From Bacillota bacterium (GTDB lineage Bacteria > Bacillota > Clostridia > Lachnospirales > Lachnospiraceae): 5,828 nucleotides of DNA. This document shows, one piece after another, positions 1 through 5,828 of this stretch; position 1 is the stretch's first letter; the number at the start of each line of letters is the position of its first letter. Location of the stretch: NCBI GenBank assembly GCA_023389295.1, contig JAEWEO010000145.1, positions 1 through 5,828 of the forward strand, read 5' to 3'. The notes beneath the pieces were generated by a model. It did no database searches, was not told the origin of the DNA, and was given only the letters and a program-made list of their open reading frames with translations. Both the position numbers and the translations under genes were made by a program.

Positions 1-955
1 GTATTAAATACGTCCAACGCATCATTTTTTTAACATAATATTTTGCTTCTTCATAGTTACCTGCGCCAACACATTGTCCTACCACAGTTAGCATGGCTAG
101 TCCAATTGCATTGATTGGTATTACAGGGAATTGAGAAATGTTAGAAACTAGGGCATTAGCAGCGATTGCTCCTGTACCAAAACTTGTAATAAAACCTGAT
201 ACAATAATTTTTCCTATTTGAAAGATACTGCTTTCGATGCCATTAGGGATACCAATCGATAAAATTTTTCGTACCATCTTGATATTGAATTGAAACATAT
301 CGCGTATATGTAGGTGTATTGGATATTTTCTATTTTGAATTAGAATCATTAGGATTATGGCAGCGAGAGCCCTGGATATAAGGGTTGAAATAGCGACACC
401 AATAACTCCTAAATCTAATACGTATAAGAAAAAGGTATTCCCAATAACATTAGTTAAATTAGCACATAGAGAGACTAGCATTGAAATCTTGGAGTTGCCC
501 ATTGCACGGAAAATAGAAGCATAAGAGTTGTAAAGGGCAATCATTGGGAAAGACAAAGCAGTAACTAAAAAGTAATTACTTGCATTTTTTAAAACATCAG
601 CTTCAATATCTCGAAAGAAGAATCGAATAATTGGGATGTTTCCGATGAGGGAGATCAATGCTAATATTATGGCTAATACGGTAGCACTAACTAAAAGAGA
701 GGAAGCTACTTTACTAGCACTTTTGGAGTCTTTATTACCTAAGTATTGAGCTACAATAATAGAACCACCTGTACATAAAGCTGCGAATAAACCTATGATT
801 AACACATTAATAGAATCCACCAATGAGATCCCTGAAATTGCTTCCTCCCCTAGATAGGATACCATAAAGATATCGATCATTCCGACAGAAATACTTAATA
901 ACTGCTCGATAATCAGTGGAATAATTAATTTTAATAGCGCTTTTTTAGTATACAT
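1..955 (-). CDS. MATE-family efflux transporter, N-terminal 318 residues (C-terminus off the left edge)
   Basis: An open frame runs without a stop from an ATG at 955-953 to the window edge and gives 318 residues of a protein that is usually about 450 long. It starts MYTKKALLKLIIPLIIEQLL and is very hydrophobic, with successive membrane spans. Family-like motifs, seen directly, are IDIFMVSYLG (28-35 region), CTGGSIIVAQYLGNKD (about 61-76), FRAMGNSK (149-156), then in the second half-repeat GIPNGIESSIFQIG (235-248) and VGQCVGAGNYEEA (292-304). This is the pseudo-symmetric 6+6 helix layout of NorM/DinF-type MATE proteins, which export drugs or metabolites across the cytoplasmic membrane in exchange for Na+ or H+. 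An AAAGGA ribosome binding site lies five bases upstream of the ATG. The gene diverges from the catabolic genes to the right. Substrate is unknown. Family call is firm; functional link to its neighbours is not shown. Confidence 0.93.
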   Translation of the reverse strand, partial: MYTKKALLKLIIPLIIEQLLSISVGMIDIFMVSYLGEEAISGISLVDSINVLIIGLFAALCTGGSIIVAQYLGNKDSKSASKVASSLLVSATVLAIILALISLIGNIPIIRFFFRDIEADVLKNASNYFLVTALSFPMIALYNSYASIFRAMGNSKISMLVSLCANLTNVIGNTFFLYVLDLGVIGVAISTLISRALAAIILMILIQNRKYPIHLHIRDMFQFNIKMVRKILSIGIPNGIESSIFQIGKIIVSGFITSFGTGAIAANALVSNISQFPVIPINAIGLAMLTVVGQCVGAGNYEEAKYYVKKMMRWTYLI

Positions 956-1097
956 AAAATTCCTTTCCTCATGTGAATTAGTACATTTAAGTTTTTAATT
1001 ACTTACTAAATTGGATTTAATGCATAATAATAGAATTATATTTACAATCATAACAGCTAAACATACTGGCAATATTTTGTAAAATAACATGAATTGC

Positions 1098-1126
1098 ATT
1101 ATACAGCTCTTAATTTTGGATATCAA
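1098..1126 (-). promoter_or_regulatory. Sigma-70/SigA-type promoter for the MATE gene
   Basis: Read on the minus strand, TTGATA (1126-1121, five of six to the -35 consensus) is followed after exactly 17 bases by TATAAT (1103-1098, perfect -10). Transcription would start near 1091, giving a leader of about 135 bases before the ATG at 955. Box quality and spacing are seen directly; activity is inferred. Confidence 0.62.
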
Positions 1127-1173
1127 GAGTATCTTTACTTATATGTTTAATAAGTTCAAATTTTTCAATTAAG

Positions 1174-1219
1174 TTGTAATAAGTACAATGTTTTTAAATT
1201 AATCTCAATTACAATGTAA
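1174..1219. promoter_or_regulatory. Pair of small dyads, possible operator sites
   Basis: TTGTA (1174-1178) and TACAA (1184-1188) form a dyad with a 5-base spacer. TTACA (1209-1213) and TGTAA (1215-1219) form a perfect 11-base palindrome around one A. Their centres are 33 bases apart, about three helical turns, and the second overlaps the -35 position of the candidate rightward promoter. A dimeric regulator could bind here, but such short AT-rich dyads also arise by chance and no regulator gene is in view. Confidence 0.25.
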
Positions 1220-1236
1220 AACCCCTGTGCTATTAT
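1209..1236 (+). promoter_or_regulatory. Candidate extended -10 promoter for the nucleoside hydrolase operon
   Basis: TGCTATTAT (1228-1236) matches an extended -10 (TGn plus TATAAT with one mismatch). A poor -35, TTACAA (1209-1214, three of six), sits 16 bases upstream. Transcription would begin near 1243, about 120 bases before the ATG at 1363. It is the best rightward candidate I see in the gap. The weak -35 overlaps a palindrome, which would suit regulated expression, but that is inference. Confidence 0.35.
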
Positions 1237-1362
1237 AAAAATGAAATTAAAGAAATCAGCTAATTATATAATATTTGATGAGAACTTTAATGTAACAGAA
1301 AGGTAAATCTGGTTTAAAGTATTTTTACTGCGCTGAGTAAGGAGAAGGGAGAACTATAAATT

Positions 1363-2277
1363 ATGGTGTATGATCAATATGAGTTTAAAGTACCAAAAGA
1401 AAAACAAATTCGTGTGATTACGAATACTGATGCAAAAAATGAAGCGGACGATCAATATGCTATCGTTCAAACGCTATTAAGTCCTCGGTTTGATAATGTT
1501 GGTTTAATTGCAGCTCATTTTGGCTCAAAACGTTGTAGTGATAGTATGGAGCAAAGTTTTAGAGAGATTCAGTTGATCTTTGATAAGATGAATCTAGATA
1601 AAGAAAATTTAATCTACCGTGGAGCTACCCATGCTCTACCAGATGCCTCAACTCCAGTAGATTCTGAGGGAGCTAGATTAATTATCAGAGAGGCTATGTC
1701 AGAAGATACAAGACCTCTCTTTATTACATTTATGGGACCACTAACGGATATTGCCAGTGCATATCTTATAGAACCTAAAATAGCAGATCGTGTGACCATT
1801 ATTTGGATTGGAGGAGGTCGTTACCCGAATGGAGGAGCGGAGTTCAATCTTGGCAATGATATTCATGCAGCCAACGTTGTGTTTAGTTCAACCATGAAAG
1901 TATGGCAGGTTCCAAAAAACGTGTATGAGATGATGCCAGTATCTTTAGCAGAATTAGAGTATAGAGTTAGAGATGCAGGGGATATCGGCAGATACTTATT
2001 TGATCAGCTTGTGGAACATAGCCATGAAGAGGCAGCAAGAAAGAGTGTATTTCGAACAGGAGAAACATGGGTACTAGGAGATTCTCCAGCGGTTGGGCTA
2101 TTACTTTATGAACATCGCTTTGAATTTGATTGGATACAAGCACCCTATATTACCTCGGATATGCAGTATGTTCATACAGGACTTAATCGGCCAATACGTG
2201 TGTACAAAAATATAGACTCGAGACTGATTTTAGAAGATTTTTATGCAAAGCTTGCATTATTTGCAAGGAAAAAATAA
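1363..2277 (+). CDS. Nucleoside hydrolase family protein (divergent subgroup)
   Basis: This 304-residue protein has the length of inosine-uridine-type nucleoside hydrolases, which cleave the N-glycosidic bond of ribosides with a bound Ca2+. Visible family landmarks are the N-terminal strand and Asp loop NTDAKNEADDQYA (21-33), GPLTDIA (125-131), AEFNLGNDIHAANVVF (159-174, the counterpart of the usual AEFNxxxDPEAA), and GDSPAVGLLL (239-248) near the C-terminus. D23, D29, D30 and D240 align with the calcium and catalytic Asp residues. Two things are odd: the loop is two residues longer than the canonical DTDPGxDD with its first Asp replaced by N21, and the usual His before the last Asp is G239. 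Substrate may therefore differ from ordinary nucleosides. There is no signal peptide, so it is cytoplasmic. AGGGAG (1346-1351) lies 11 bases before the ATG; an upstream TAAGGAG (1338-1344) is too far. A terminator-like hairpin follows 13 bases after the stop, then the glycosidase gene. Confidence 0.87.
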   Translation: MVYDQYEFKVPKEKQIRVITNTDAKNEADDQYAIVQTLLSPRFDNVGLIAAHFGSKRCSDSMEQSFREIQLIFDKMNLDKENLIYRGATHALPDASTPVDSEGARLIIREAMSEDTRPLFITFMGPLTDIASAYLIEPKIADRVTIIWIGGGRYPNGGAEFNLGNDIHAANVVFSSTMKVWQVPKNVYEMMPVSLAELEYRVRDAGDIGRYLFDQLVEHSHEEAARKSVFRTGETWVLGDSPAVGLLLYEHRFEFDWIQAPYITSDMQYVHTGLNRPIRVYKNIDSRLILEDFYAKLALFARKK

Positions 2278-2290
2278 CATCCTTTTCTAT

Positions 2291-2340
2291 AAAAAGTCGA
2301 TATCGATTACGTTAGTTAATGTTTTGGATATCGACTTTTT
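2291..2340 (+). terminator. Intrinsic terminator-like hairpin between the hydrolase and glycosidase genes
   Basis: AAAAAGTCGATATC (2291-2304) is the exact reverse complement of GATATCGACTTTTT (2327-2340), a perfect 14-bp stem with a 22-base loop. The stem ends in an A-tract on one side and a T-tract on the other, as in bidirectional intrinsic terminators. The long loop and only moderate G+C suggest partial rather than complete termination. Since I see no good promoter between it and the glycosidase start, read-through is probably needed for the downstream gene, and the element may act as an attenuating or RNA-processing step within one operon. Confidence 0.72.
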
Positions 2341-2363
2341 ATCATATAGGAAATCGACTACAT

Positions 2364-2400
2364 GGTGTGAAGTGGCTACAAAGAGGTAGCACATTGCATT
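2364..2400 (+). other. Bulged leader hairpin upstream of the glycosidase gene
   Basis: GTGGCTAC (2372-2379) pairs with GTAGCAC (2386-2392) around an AAAGAG loop, leaving one G bulged. Below an A-A mismatch the stem can continue with G-U and Watson-Crick pairs (2364-2370 with 2394-2400). It ends 12 bases before the AGGAG ribosome binding site, has no T-tract, and so is not a terminator. It might protect the 5' end of a processed glycosidase message or bind a factor; this is inference. Confidence 0.4.
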
Positions 2401-2424
2401 GCATATTAGAATAGGAGTGATGAT

Positions 2425-5400
2425 ATGCTAAAAGAATTTAAGAATCCAAGTACAAAATATCGTCCATTACCATTTTGGTCATGGAATGAGACACTAGAAC
2501 CACATATTCTAAAAGAACAGATCCTTGAAATGAAGGAAGAGGGTATGGGTGGTTACTTCATGCATGCAAGAAGTGGATTAACTACAGAGTATCTGAGTGA
2601 AGATTGGTATCGGTGTATAGAAACTGGAATTAAGACCGCAAGGGAAGAAAATCTTCAAGCGTGGATTTATGATGAAGAAGGTTGGCCAAGTGGTTTTGCA
2701 GGTGGATTAGTAACTGCTATGTCTAAAGATTTCCATGCAAAGTTTATGACCTTAATGGAGTATGAGAAAGCTAGTGATATTGAATGGGACAAAATGCTTG
2801 CGGTATATGAGGTAGAAAAAGACGGCACATTTAGAAGAGTAAGTCAAAGTGAGATAGCTGAAGGGAAACAAATAAAAAAGGAAACAACTCTAAAAACTGA
2901 GGTGGTTAACTCCATTCACTATATAGGAATCAAGAAACATATTCAGCAATATTACATAGATGTTATGAATAAAGCAGCAGTCGATGCCTTTTTATCTGTG
3001 ACTCACCAAGCGTATTATGACCGATTTGGCGAATATTTTGGAAATGAGTTGCAAGGATTTTTTACAGATGAACCTAGATTTACTTGCAATCGGTTTGGAG
3101 AATTGGCTTGGAGTGACACATTACCTCAAAAATTCAGGTATGAGATGGGATATGAAATTCTAGATTATTTACCTATGCTCTGGAGAGAGTATGAAGGATA
3201 TGAGAAGGTAAGATATGATTTCTGGCGTTGTGCAAATGATGCTTTTGTAATAAGTTTTATGAAAAATATTTACGATTGGTGTGAGGAACATCATTGTTTG
3301 GTTACAGGCCATATTATGCTTGAGGAGAGTATTTTTGGCCAAATGACAAGTACCGGAGGTGTCATGCCGTTTTATGAATATGAGCATATTCCTGGAATTG
3401 ACTGGCTTAGAAGGAGAATTGAGTCGCCTGTGATTGCAAAGCAGGTAGGTTCAGTTGCTTGTCAACTTGGTAAGAAGCAAGTCATTACAGAGTCATATGC
3501 CTTAACAGGCTGGAATGTGTCCTTCGAGGAATTAAAATGGATTCTTGATTGGCAGTTCGTTAATGGTGTTAACATGCTTTGTCAGCACCTAATGGCATAT
3601 TCCTTGAAAGGGTCTAGAAAAAGAGACTATCCACCATCTCATTTTATTCAGCAAAGTTGGTGGAAAAAATATCATAAGTTTACGGACTATGTTTCCAGGC
3701 TATCAGTAGTATTATCCTCTGGAAATGAAGTAGCAGATGTCCTCTTATTACATCCAATGCGTAGTGGCTTTTTGGCCTTTGATGGAACAAGAACAGGAAA
3801 AATACGCAAGCTAGATAATGAGTTTACAGAAATATCAAATATCCTAACACAAAACCATATTAGCTATCATTATGGTGATGAAACGATTATATCGAAGTAT
3901 GGTTCTATAAAAAGAGCTTCTTTTATTGTTGGAGAAGTCGCGTATAAGACGGTTATACTTCCGACGATGTATTGCATTGATAATGTAACCCTAGACTTAT
4001 TGCTTGAATTCCATGCCCAGGGAGGTGTGATTTATTCCGCAGGAGAATTCCCAAGCTATACAAATGGGGATATGGATAAGCTTGCAATGCTGAAAGAAAA
4101 AGCAGTAACGATTTTGGGAGAAGAATTATTATTTTATATGAGAGAGAAGAATTTAGTATCTGTAAGCGTGGAAGCTAAGAACCAGCAAATTAAGAATATA
4201 TCCTATCAACAAAGAGAAACGAAAGATGGAACCTTACTTTTTCTGGTAAATCATAGTCAGATTGATACGTATGAGGCAGATATTCTACTCTATGGAAGAA
4301 AAGGAAAGCCAGAATTATTAGTGCTAGAAACAGGAGAAAGCAAAGAACTGGCATATGAGGCAAAAGAAAACACTAAACTAAGCCTACGATTTGAACCAAT
4401 GCAGTCCTATGTGTTACTAATAAAAGACTGCGAAGAGTCTAAAAAAGATATAGGAAAAGTGAATACTAAGACGTTGAAACTAGGAACAGAATGGAATGTG
4501 GAACGGATGGGGTTAAATTCATTGACTCTTGATCTTTGCAGATATCGTATTGATGGTGGTGACCTCATGGGACCAATACCAGCGATTAAGTTAATGAAGC
4601 AGTTATTGGAATTGCAGCACTCCTGTGATATCGAACTTTACTATGAGTTTGATGTGAATATGGACCTTACAAAGAATCAGACATTTTTCCTTGCACTGGA
4701 GGATGCATACCATTATACGATACAAATTAATAATGAAATACTTCATTATCAAGAAGAAAATACATGGAAAGATCAAGCATTCCAAACGGTTAACTTAAAG
4801 CCTTATATAAAGCAGGGAACTAACCAATTAGTATTAAAGGGAGAATTCTATCAGAAACCAAAGGTATATGAGATGTTATTTGGTAAAAATGTTTATGAAA
4901 CAGAAAAGAATAAATTAACATATGACATGGAACTTGAATCCGTTTATTTAGTTGGTGATTTTGGGGTTATAAGTAAGAGTAGTTTTGAGTATACCGAGAG
5001 AAATGCAATGTTTACGGATGGAGGATTCCAAATAGTGGATGCTCCAAGAAAATTTAGTGGAAATGAGTTTACAACACAAGGACTATTATTCTTTGCTGAA
5101 GATATCGTAGTATCCCAAAAAATGAAACTAAGTAATACACCTGGTGAGAGAATTATTCTAGAGTTTGGTAAGCATCAAGCACCTTTAGTGGAATTATATG
5201 TGAATCATCAATTAGTGAAAACCTCCTTATGGGCACCTTATGAAGTAGATATAACAGATGTTGCTTTGGAAGGGGAAAATAAAATAACACTTCATTTGTT
5301 TGCATCGAATCGTAATCTTTTTGGACCTCACCATCATATTAATGGGGAATGCTTTAACGTAGGTCCGGATAGTTTCACTGGAAAATGGAGCTGGGTAGAA

Positions 5401-5496
5401 CGTGACTCGGAATCGGATGCAACAGATATTGCAGATCGAACCAAGAATTATTGGAATGATGCATACTGTTTTGTGGAATTTGGTGTTGGGAAATAA
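2425..5496 (+). CDS. GH106-like glycoside hydrolase (putative cytoplasmic alpha-L-rhamnosidase)
   Basis: This 1023-residue protein opens with the signature of the GH106-like group: FKNPSTKYRPLPFWSWN (5-21), MGGYFMHARSGL (41-52) and WIYDEEGWPSGFAGG (80-94), the first strands of a TIM barrel. Further barrel motifs are FFTDEPRF (212-219), VTGHIMLEES (293-302) and VITESY (353-358). By analogy with characterised GH106 enzymes, E216 and E356 are my candidates for acid and base; their 140-residue spacing fits the family, but the assignment is inferred. An alpha/beta domain follows (about 434-545), then beta-sandwich domains (about 600-665, 690-810 and 880-960) ending with NRNLFGPHHH (962-971), as in larger sugar-binding jelly-roll accessory domains. 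No signal peptide is present, so it should act in the cytoplasm on imported oligosaccharides, removing a terminal sugar, L-rhamnose if the family link holds. AGGAG (2413-2417) lies seven bases before the ATG, fixing the start. The frame is intact over its whole length. Confidence 0.82.
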   Translation: MLKEFKNPSTKYRPLPFWSWNETLEPHILKEQILEMKEEGMGGYFMHARSGLTTEYLSEDWYRCIETGIKTAREENLQAWIYDEEGWPSGFAGGLVTAMSKDFHAKFMTLMEYEKASDIEWDKMLAVYEVEKDGTFRRVSQSEIAEGKQIKKETTLKTEVVNSIHYIGIKKHIQQYYIDVMNKAAVDAFLSVTHQAYYDRFGEYFGNELQGFFTDEPRFTCNRFGELAWSDTLPQKFRYEMGYEILDYLPMLWREYEGYEKVRYDFWRCANDAFVISFMKNIYDWCEEHHCLVTGHIMLEESIFGQMTSTGGVMPFYEYEHIPGIDWLRRRIESPVIAKQVGSVACQLGKKQVITESYALTGWNVSFEELKWILDWQFVNGVNMLCQHLMAYSLKGSRKRDYPPSHFIQQSWWKKYHKFTDYVSRLSVVLSSGNEVADVLLLHPMRSGFLAFDGTRTGKIRKLDNEFTEISNILTQNHISYHYGDETIISKYGSIKRASFIVGEVAYKTVILPTMYCIDNVTLDLLLEFHAQGGVIYSAGEFPSYTNGDMDKLAMLKEKAVTILGEELLFYMREKNLVSVSVEAKNQQIKNISYQQRETKDGTLLFLVNHSQIDTYEADILLYGRKGKPELLVLETGESKELAYEAKENTKLSLRFEPMQSYVLLIKDCEESKKDIGKVNTKTLKLGTEWNVERMGLNSLTLDLCRYRIDGGDLMGPIPAIKLMKQLLELQHSCDIELYYEFDVNMDLTKNQTFFLALEDAYHYTIQINNEILHYQEENTWKDQAFQTVNLKPYIKQGTNQLVLKGEFYQKPKVYEMLFGKNVYETEKNKLTYDMELESVYLVGDFGVISKSSFEYTERNAMFTDGGFQIVDAPRKFSGNEFTTQGLLFFAEDIVVSQKMKLSNTPGERIILEFGKHQAPLVELYVNHQLVKTSLWAPYEVDITDVALEGENKITLHLFASNRNLFGPHHHINGECFNVGPDSFTGKWSWVERDSESDATDIADRTKNYWNDAYCFVEFGVGK

Positions 5497-5715
5497 ATAT
5501 TATAATCCTGGGAAAGCGGTATAAAACCAAAAATAGTTCAAAAAGTTGCAATAATGATAAAAGTATTATTCTTATAGGGATGATAAGATTGAAATATAGG
5601 AAAGGTTTCATTATATTAATCCCATTCTTATAACGAATCAATAATCTGAGGAAATTATAAGGGTCATAGTAATGAAACAAAATAATAGAATAAAAGGGAA
5701 GACGGAGGAAAGATT
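5497..5715 (+). other. Intergenic gap between the glycosidase and oxidoreductase genes
   Basis: These 219 AT-rich bases contain no convincing terminator for the glycosidase gene. The only inverted repeat near its stop, TTTGGT (5479-5484) with ACCAAA (5526-5531), is short and widely spaced. AATAAT (5550-5555) and ATTATT (5565-5570) form a weak AT-only stem. A good promoter lies at 5589-5617. Read-through plus internal initiation is the simplest reading, so the oxidoreductase may be both part of the operon and separately expressed. Confidence 0.6.
5589..5617 (+). promoter_or_regulatory. Sigma-70/SigA-type promoter for the oxidoreductase gene
   Basis: TTGAAA (5589-5594, five of six) and TATATT (5612-5617, five of six) are separated by the ideal 17 bases. 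The start would be near 5624, leaving a leader of about 92 bases before the ATG at 5716. Sequence match is direct; use in the cell is inferred. Confidence 0.55.
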
Positions 5716-5828
5716 ATGGGAAAACAATGGACATTGGGAGTAGTTGGATTAGGGGAAGGAAGAAGTATTATTTCAGCGGCACAACAAAGTACAATGTGGG
5801 AATTAAAACAAATCTGCGATTTGAATGA
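5716..5828 (+). CDS. Gfo/Idh/MocA-type NAD(P)-dependent oxidoreductase, N-terminal 37 residues (runs off the right edge)
   Basis: The frame begins MGKQWTLGVVGLGEGRSII and stays open to the window edge. Residues 6-16 form the first Rossmann strand and the glycine-rich dinucleotide loop (VVGLGEGR, GxGxxx type). The stretch LKQICDLN (30-37) ends the second strand with an acidic residue, D35, where Gfo/Idh/MocA enzymes hold the adenosine ribose hydroxyls. Members of this family oxidise or reduce sugars, inositols and sugar derivatives in the cytoplasm, which fits a place after a glycosidase. GGAGG (5704-5708) lies seven bases upstream of the ATG and supports the start. Only the cofactor-binding tip is visible, so the family is probable rather than certain and the substrate is unknown; another Rossmann-fold dehydrogenase is the alternative. 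Confidence 0.75.
   Translation, partial: MGKQWTLGVVGLGEGRSIISAAQQSTMWELKQICDLN

Larger units (their letters stand above)
956..1362. other. Divergent AT-rich intergenic region
   Basis: This 407-base stretch separates the leftward MATE gene from the rightward catabolic genes. It contains the leader and promoter of the MATE gene (about 956-1126), two small dyads (1174-1188 and 1209-1219), a candidate rightward promoter (to 1236), and a leader of about 120 bases for the nucleoside hydrolase gene. Just before that gene's ribosome binding site is a weak hairpin, TTACT (1325-1329) with AGTAA (1336-1340) around a 6-base loop. I found no cre-like CcpA operator, no recognisable riboswitch and no RNA gene. 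Two tiny open frames within it (minus 1090-995, plus 1241-1306) lack ribosome binding sites and are not called. Confidence 0.7.

Noticed and set aside
995..1090. Minus-strand 31-codon hydrophobic open frame (MLFYKILPVCLAVMIV...) between the MATE promoter and the MATE gene
   Set aside because: It has no ribosome binding site, its ATG falls almost at the predicted transcript start, and AT-rich DNA readily yields hydrophobic short frames. A conserved homologue would be needed to call it.
1241..1306. Plus-strand 21-codon open frame (MKLKKSANYIIFDENFNVTER) in the leader of the nucleoside hydrolase gene
   Set aside because: No ribosome binding site precedes it, its ATG abuts the candidate -10 box, and it has no recognisable family. 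Its composition is plausible for a peptide but the evidence is too thin.
956..1362. Possible riboswitch in the leaders of the MATE or nucleoside hydrolase genes
   Set aside because: Both leaders exceed 100 bases, but I see no conserved riboswitch core, no strong nested stems and no terminator ahead of either start codon.
1614..1799. Minus-strand open frame inside the nucleoside hydrolase gene
   Set aside because: It lies opposite a clearly recognisable coding sequence and has no ribosome binding site or family signature; it is an antisense shadow.
1114..2332. Exact 11-base direct repeat TTTTGGATATC at 1114-1124 and 2322-2332
   Set aside because: One copy is part of the terminator-like stem and loop and the other lies in the MATE promoter; in AT-rich DNA of this length a few matches of this size are expected by chance.
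5375..5680. Minus-strand 101-codon open frame across the glycosidase 3' end and the following gap
   Set aside because: It overlaps the conserved C-terminal part of the glycosidase, its composition (Ile, Leu, Phe, Tyr, His-rich) is what AT-rich antisense DNA produces, and no family is recognisable.
5672..5743. Plus-strand 23-codon open frame (MKQNNRIKGKTEERLWENNG...) overlapping the oxidoreductase start in another frame
   Set aside because: An AAGGG lies upstream, but the frame overlaps the much better supported GGAGG-ATG start of the oxidoreductase and looks like a chance frame; a translational-coupling leader peptide cannot be excluded.

Overview
The window is AT-rich bacterial DNA with strong AGGAG-type ribosome binding sites, short AT-rich promoters and dense single-strand gene packing. 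It reads as a Firmicute, most likely a Clostridia/Lachnospiraceae-type plant- or gut-glycan fermenter. This rests on base composition, gene style and protein flavour, not on a marker gene, so the taxonomic call is tentative. I see no tRNA, rRNA, CRISPR, insertion sequence or phage gene.

Layout. Positions 1-955 (minus strand) hold the N-terminal 318 residues of a MATE-family multidrug/Na+ antiporter, cut by the window edge. A 407-base AT-rich divergent intergenic region (956-1362) follows. It carries a good sigma-70-type promoter for the MATE gene and a weaker extended -10 candidate for the rightward genes, with two small dyads near it. Rightward come a nucleoside-hydrolase-family protein (1363-2277), a perfect 14-bp terminator-like hairpin (2291-2340), a second, bulged leader hairpin (2364-2400), and a large 1023-residue glycoside hydrolase resembling family GH106 alpha-L-rhamnosidases (2425-5496). 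After a 219-base gap with its own promoter-like sequence, the first 37 codons of a Gfo/Idh/MocA-type NAD(P)-dependent oxidoreductase begin at 5716 and run off the right edge.

How the genes may work together. The three rightward genes look like part of an intracellular carbohydrate-catabolism cluster. The glycosidase has no signal peptide and should act in the cytoplasm on imported oligosaccharides or glycosides. The nucleoside-hydrolase-fold protein would cleave an N- or O-riboside-like bond, and the oxidoreductase would oxidise a released sugar or sugar derivative. The substrate cannot be read from the sequence. The nucleoside hydrolase belongs to a divergent subgroup: its Asp-rich calcium loop is longer by two residues, and the usual His before the C-terminal Asp is Gly. 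Its pairing with a GH106-like enzyme makes an unusual glycoside substrate plausible but unproven. The divergent MATE gene may be unrelated.

Nothing here amounts to a clearly new system. The points most worth a second look are the divergent nucleoside hydrolase paired with a cytosolic GH106-like enzyme, and the tandem hairpins between them, which could set the ratio of the two proteins.
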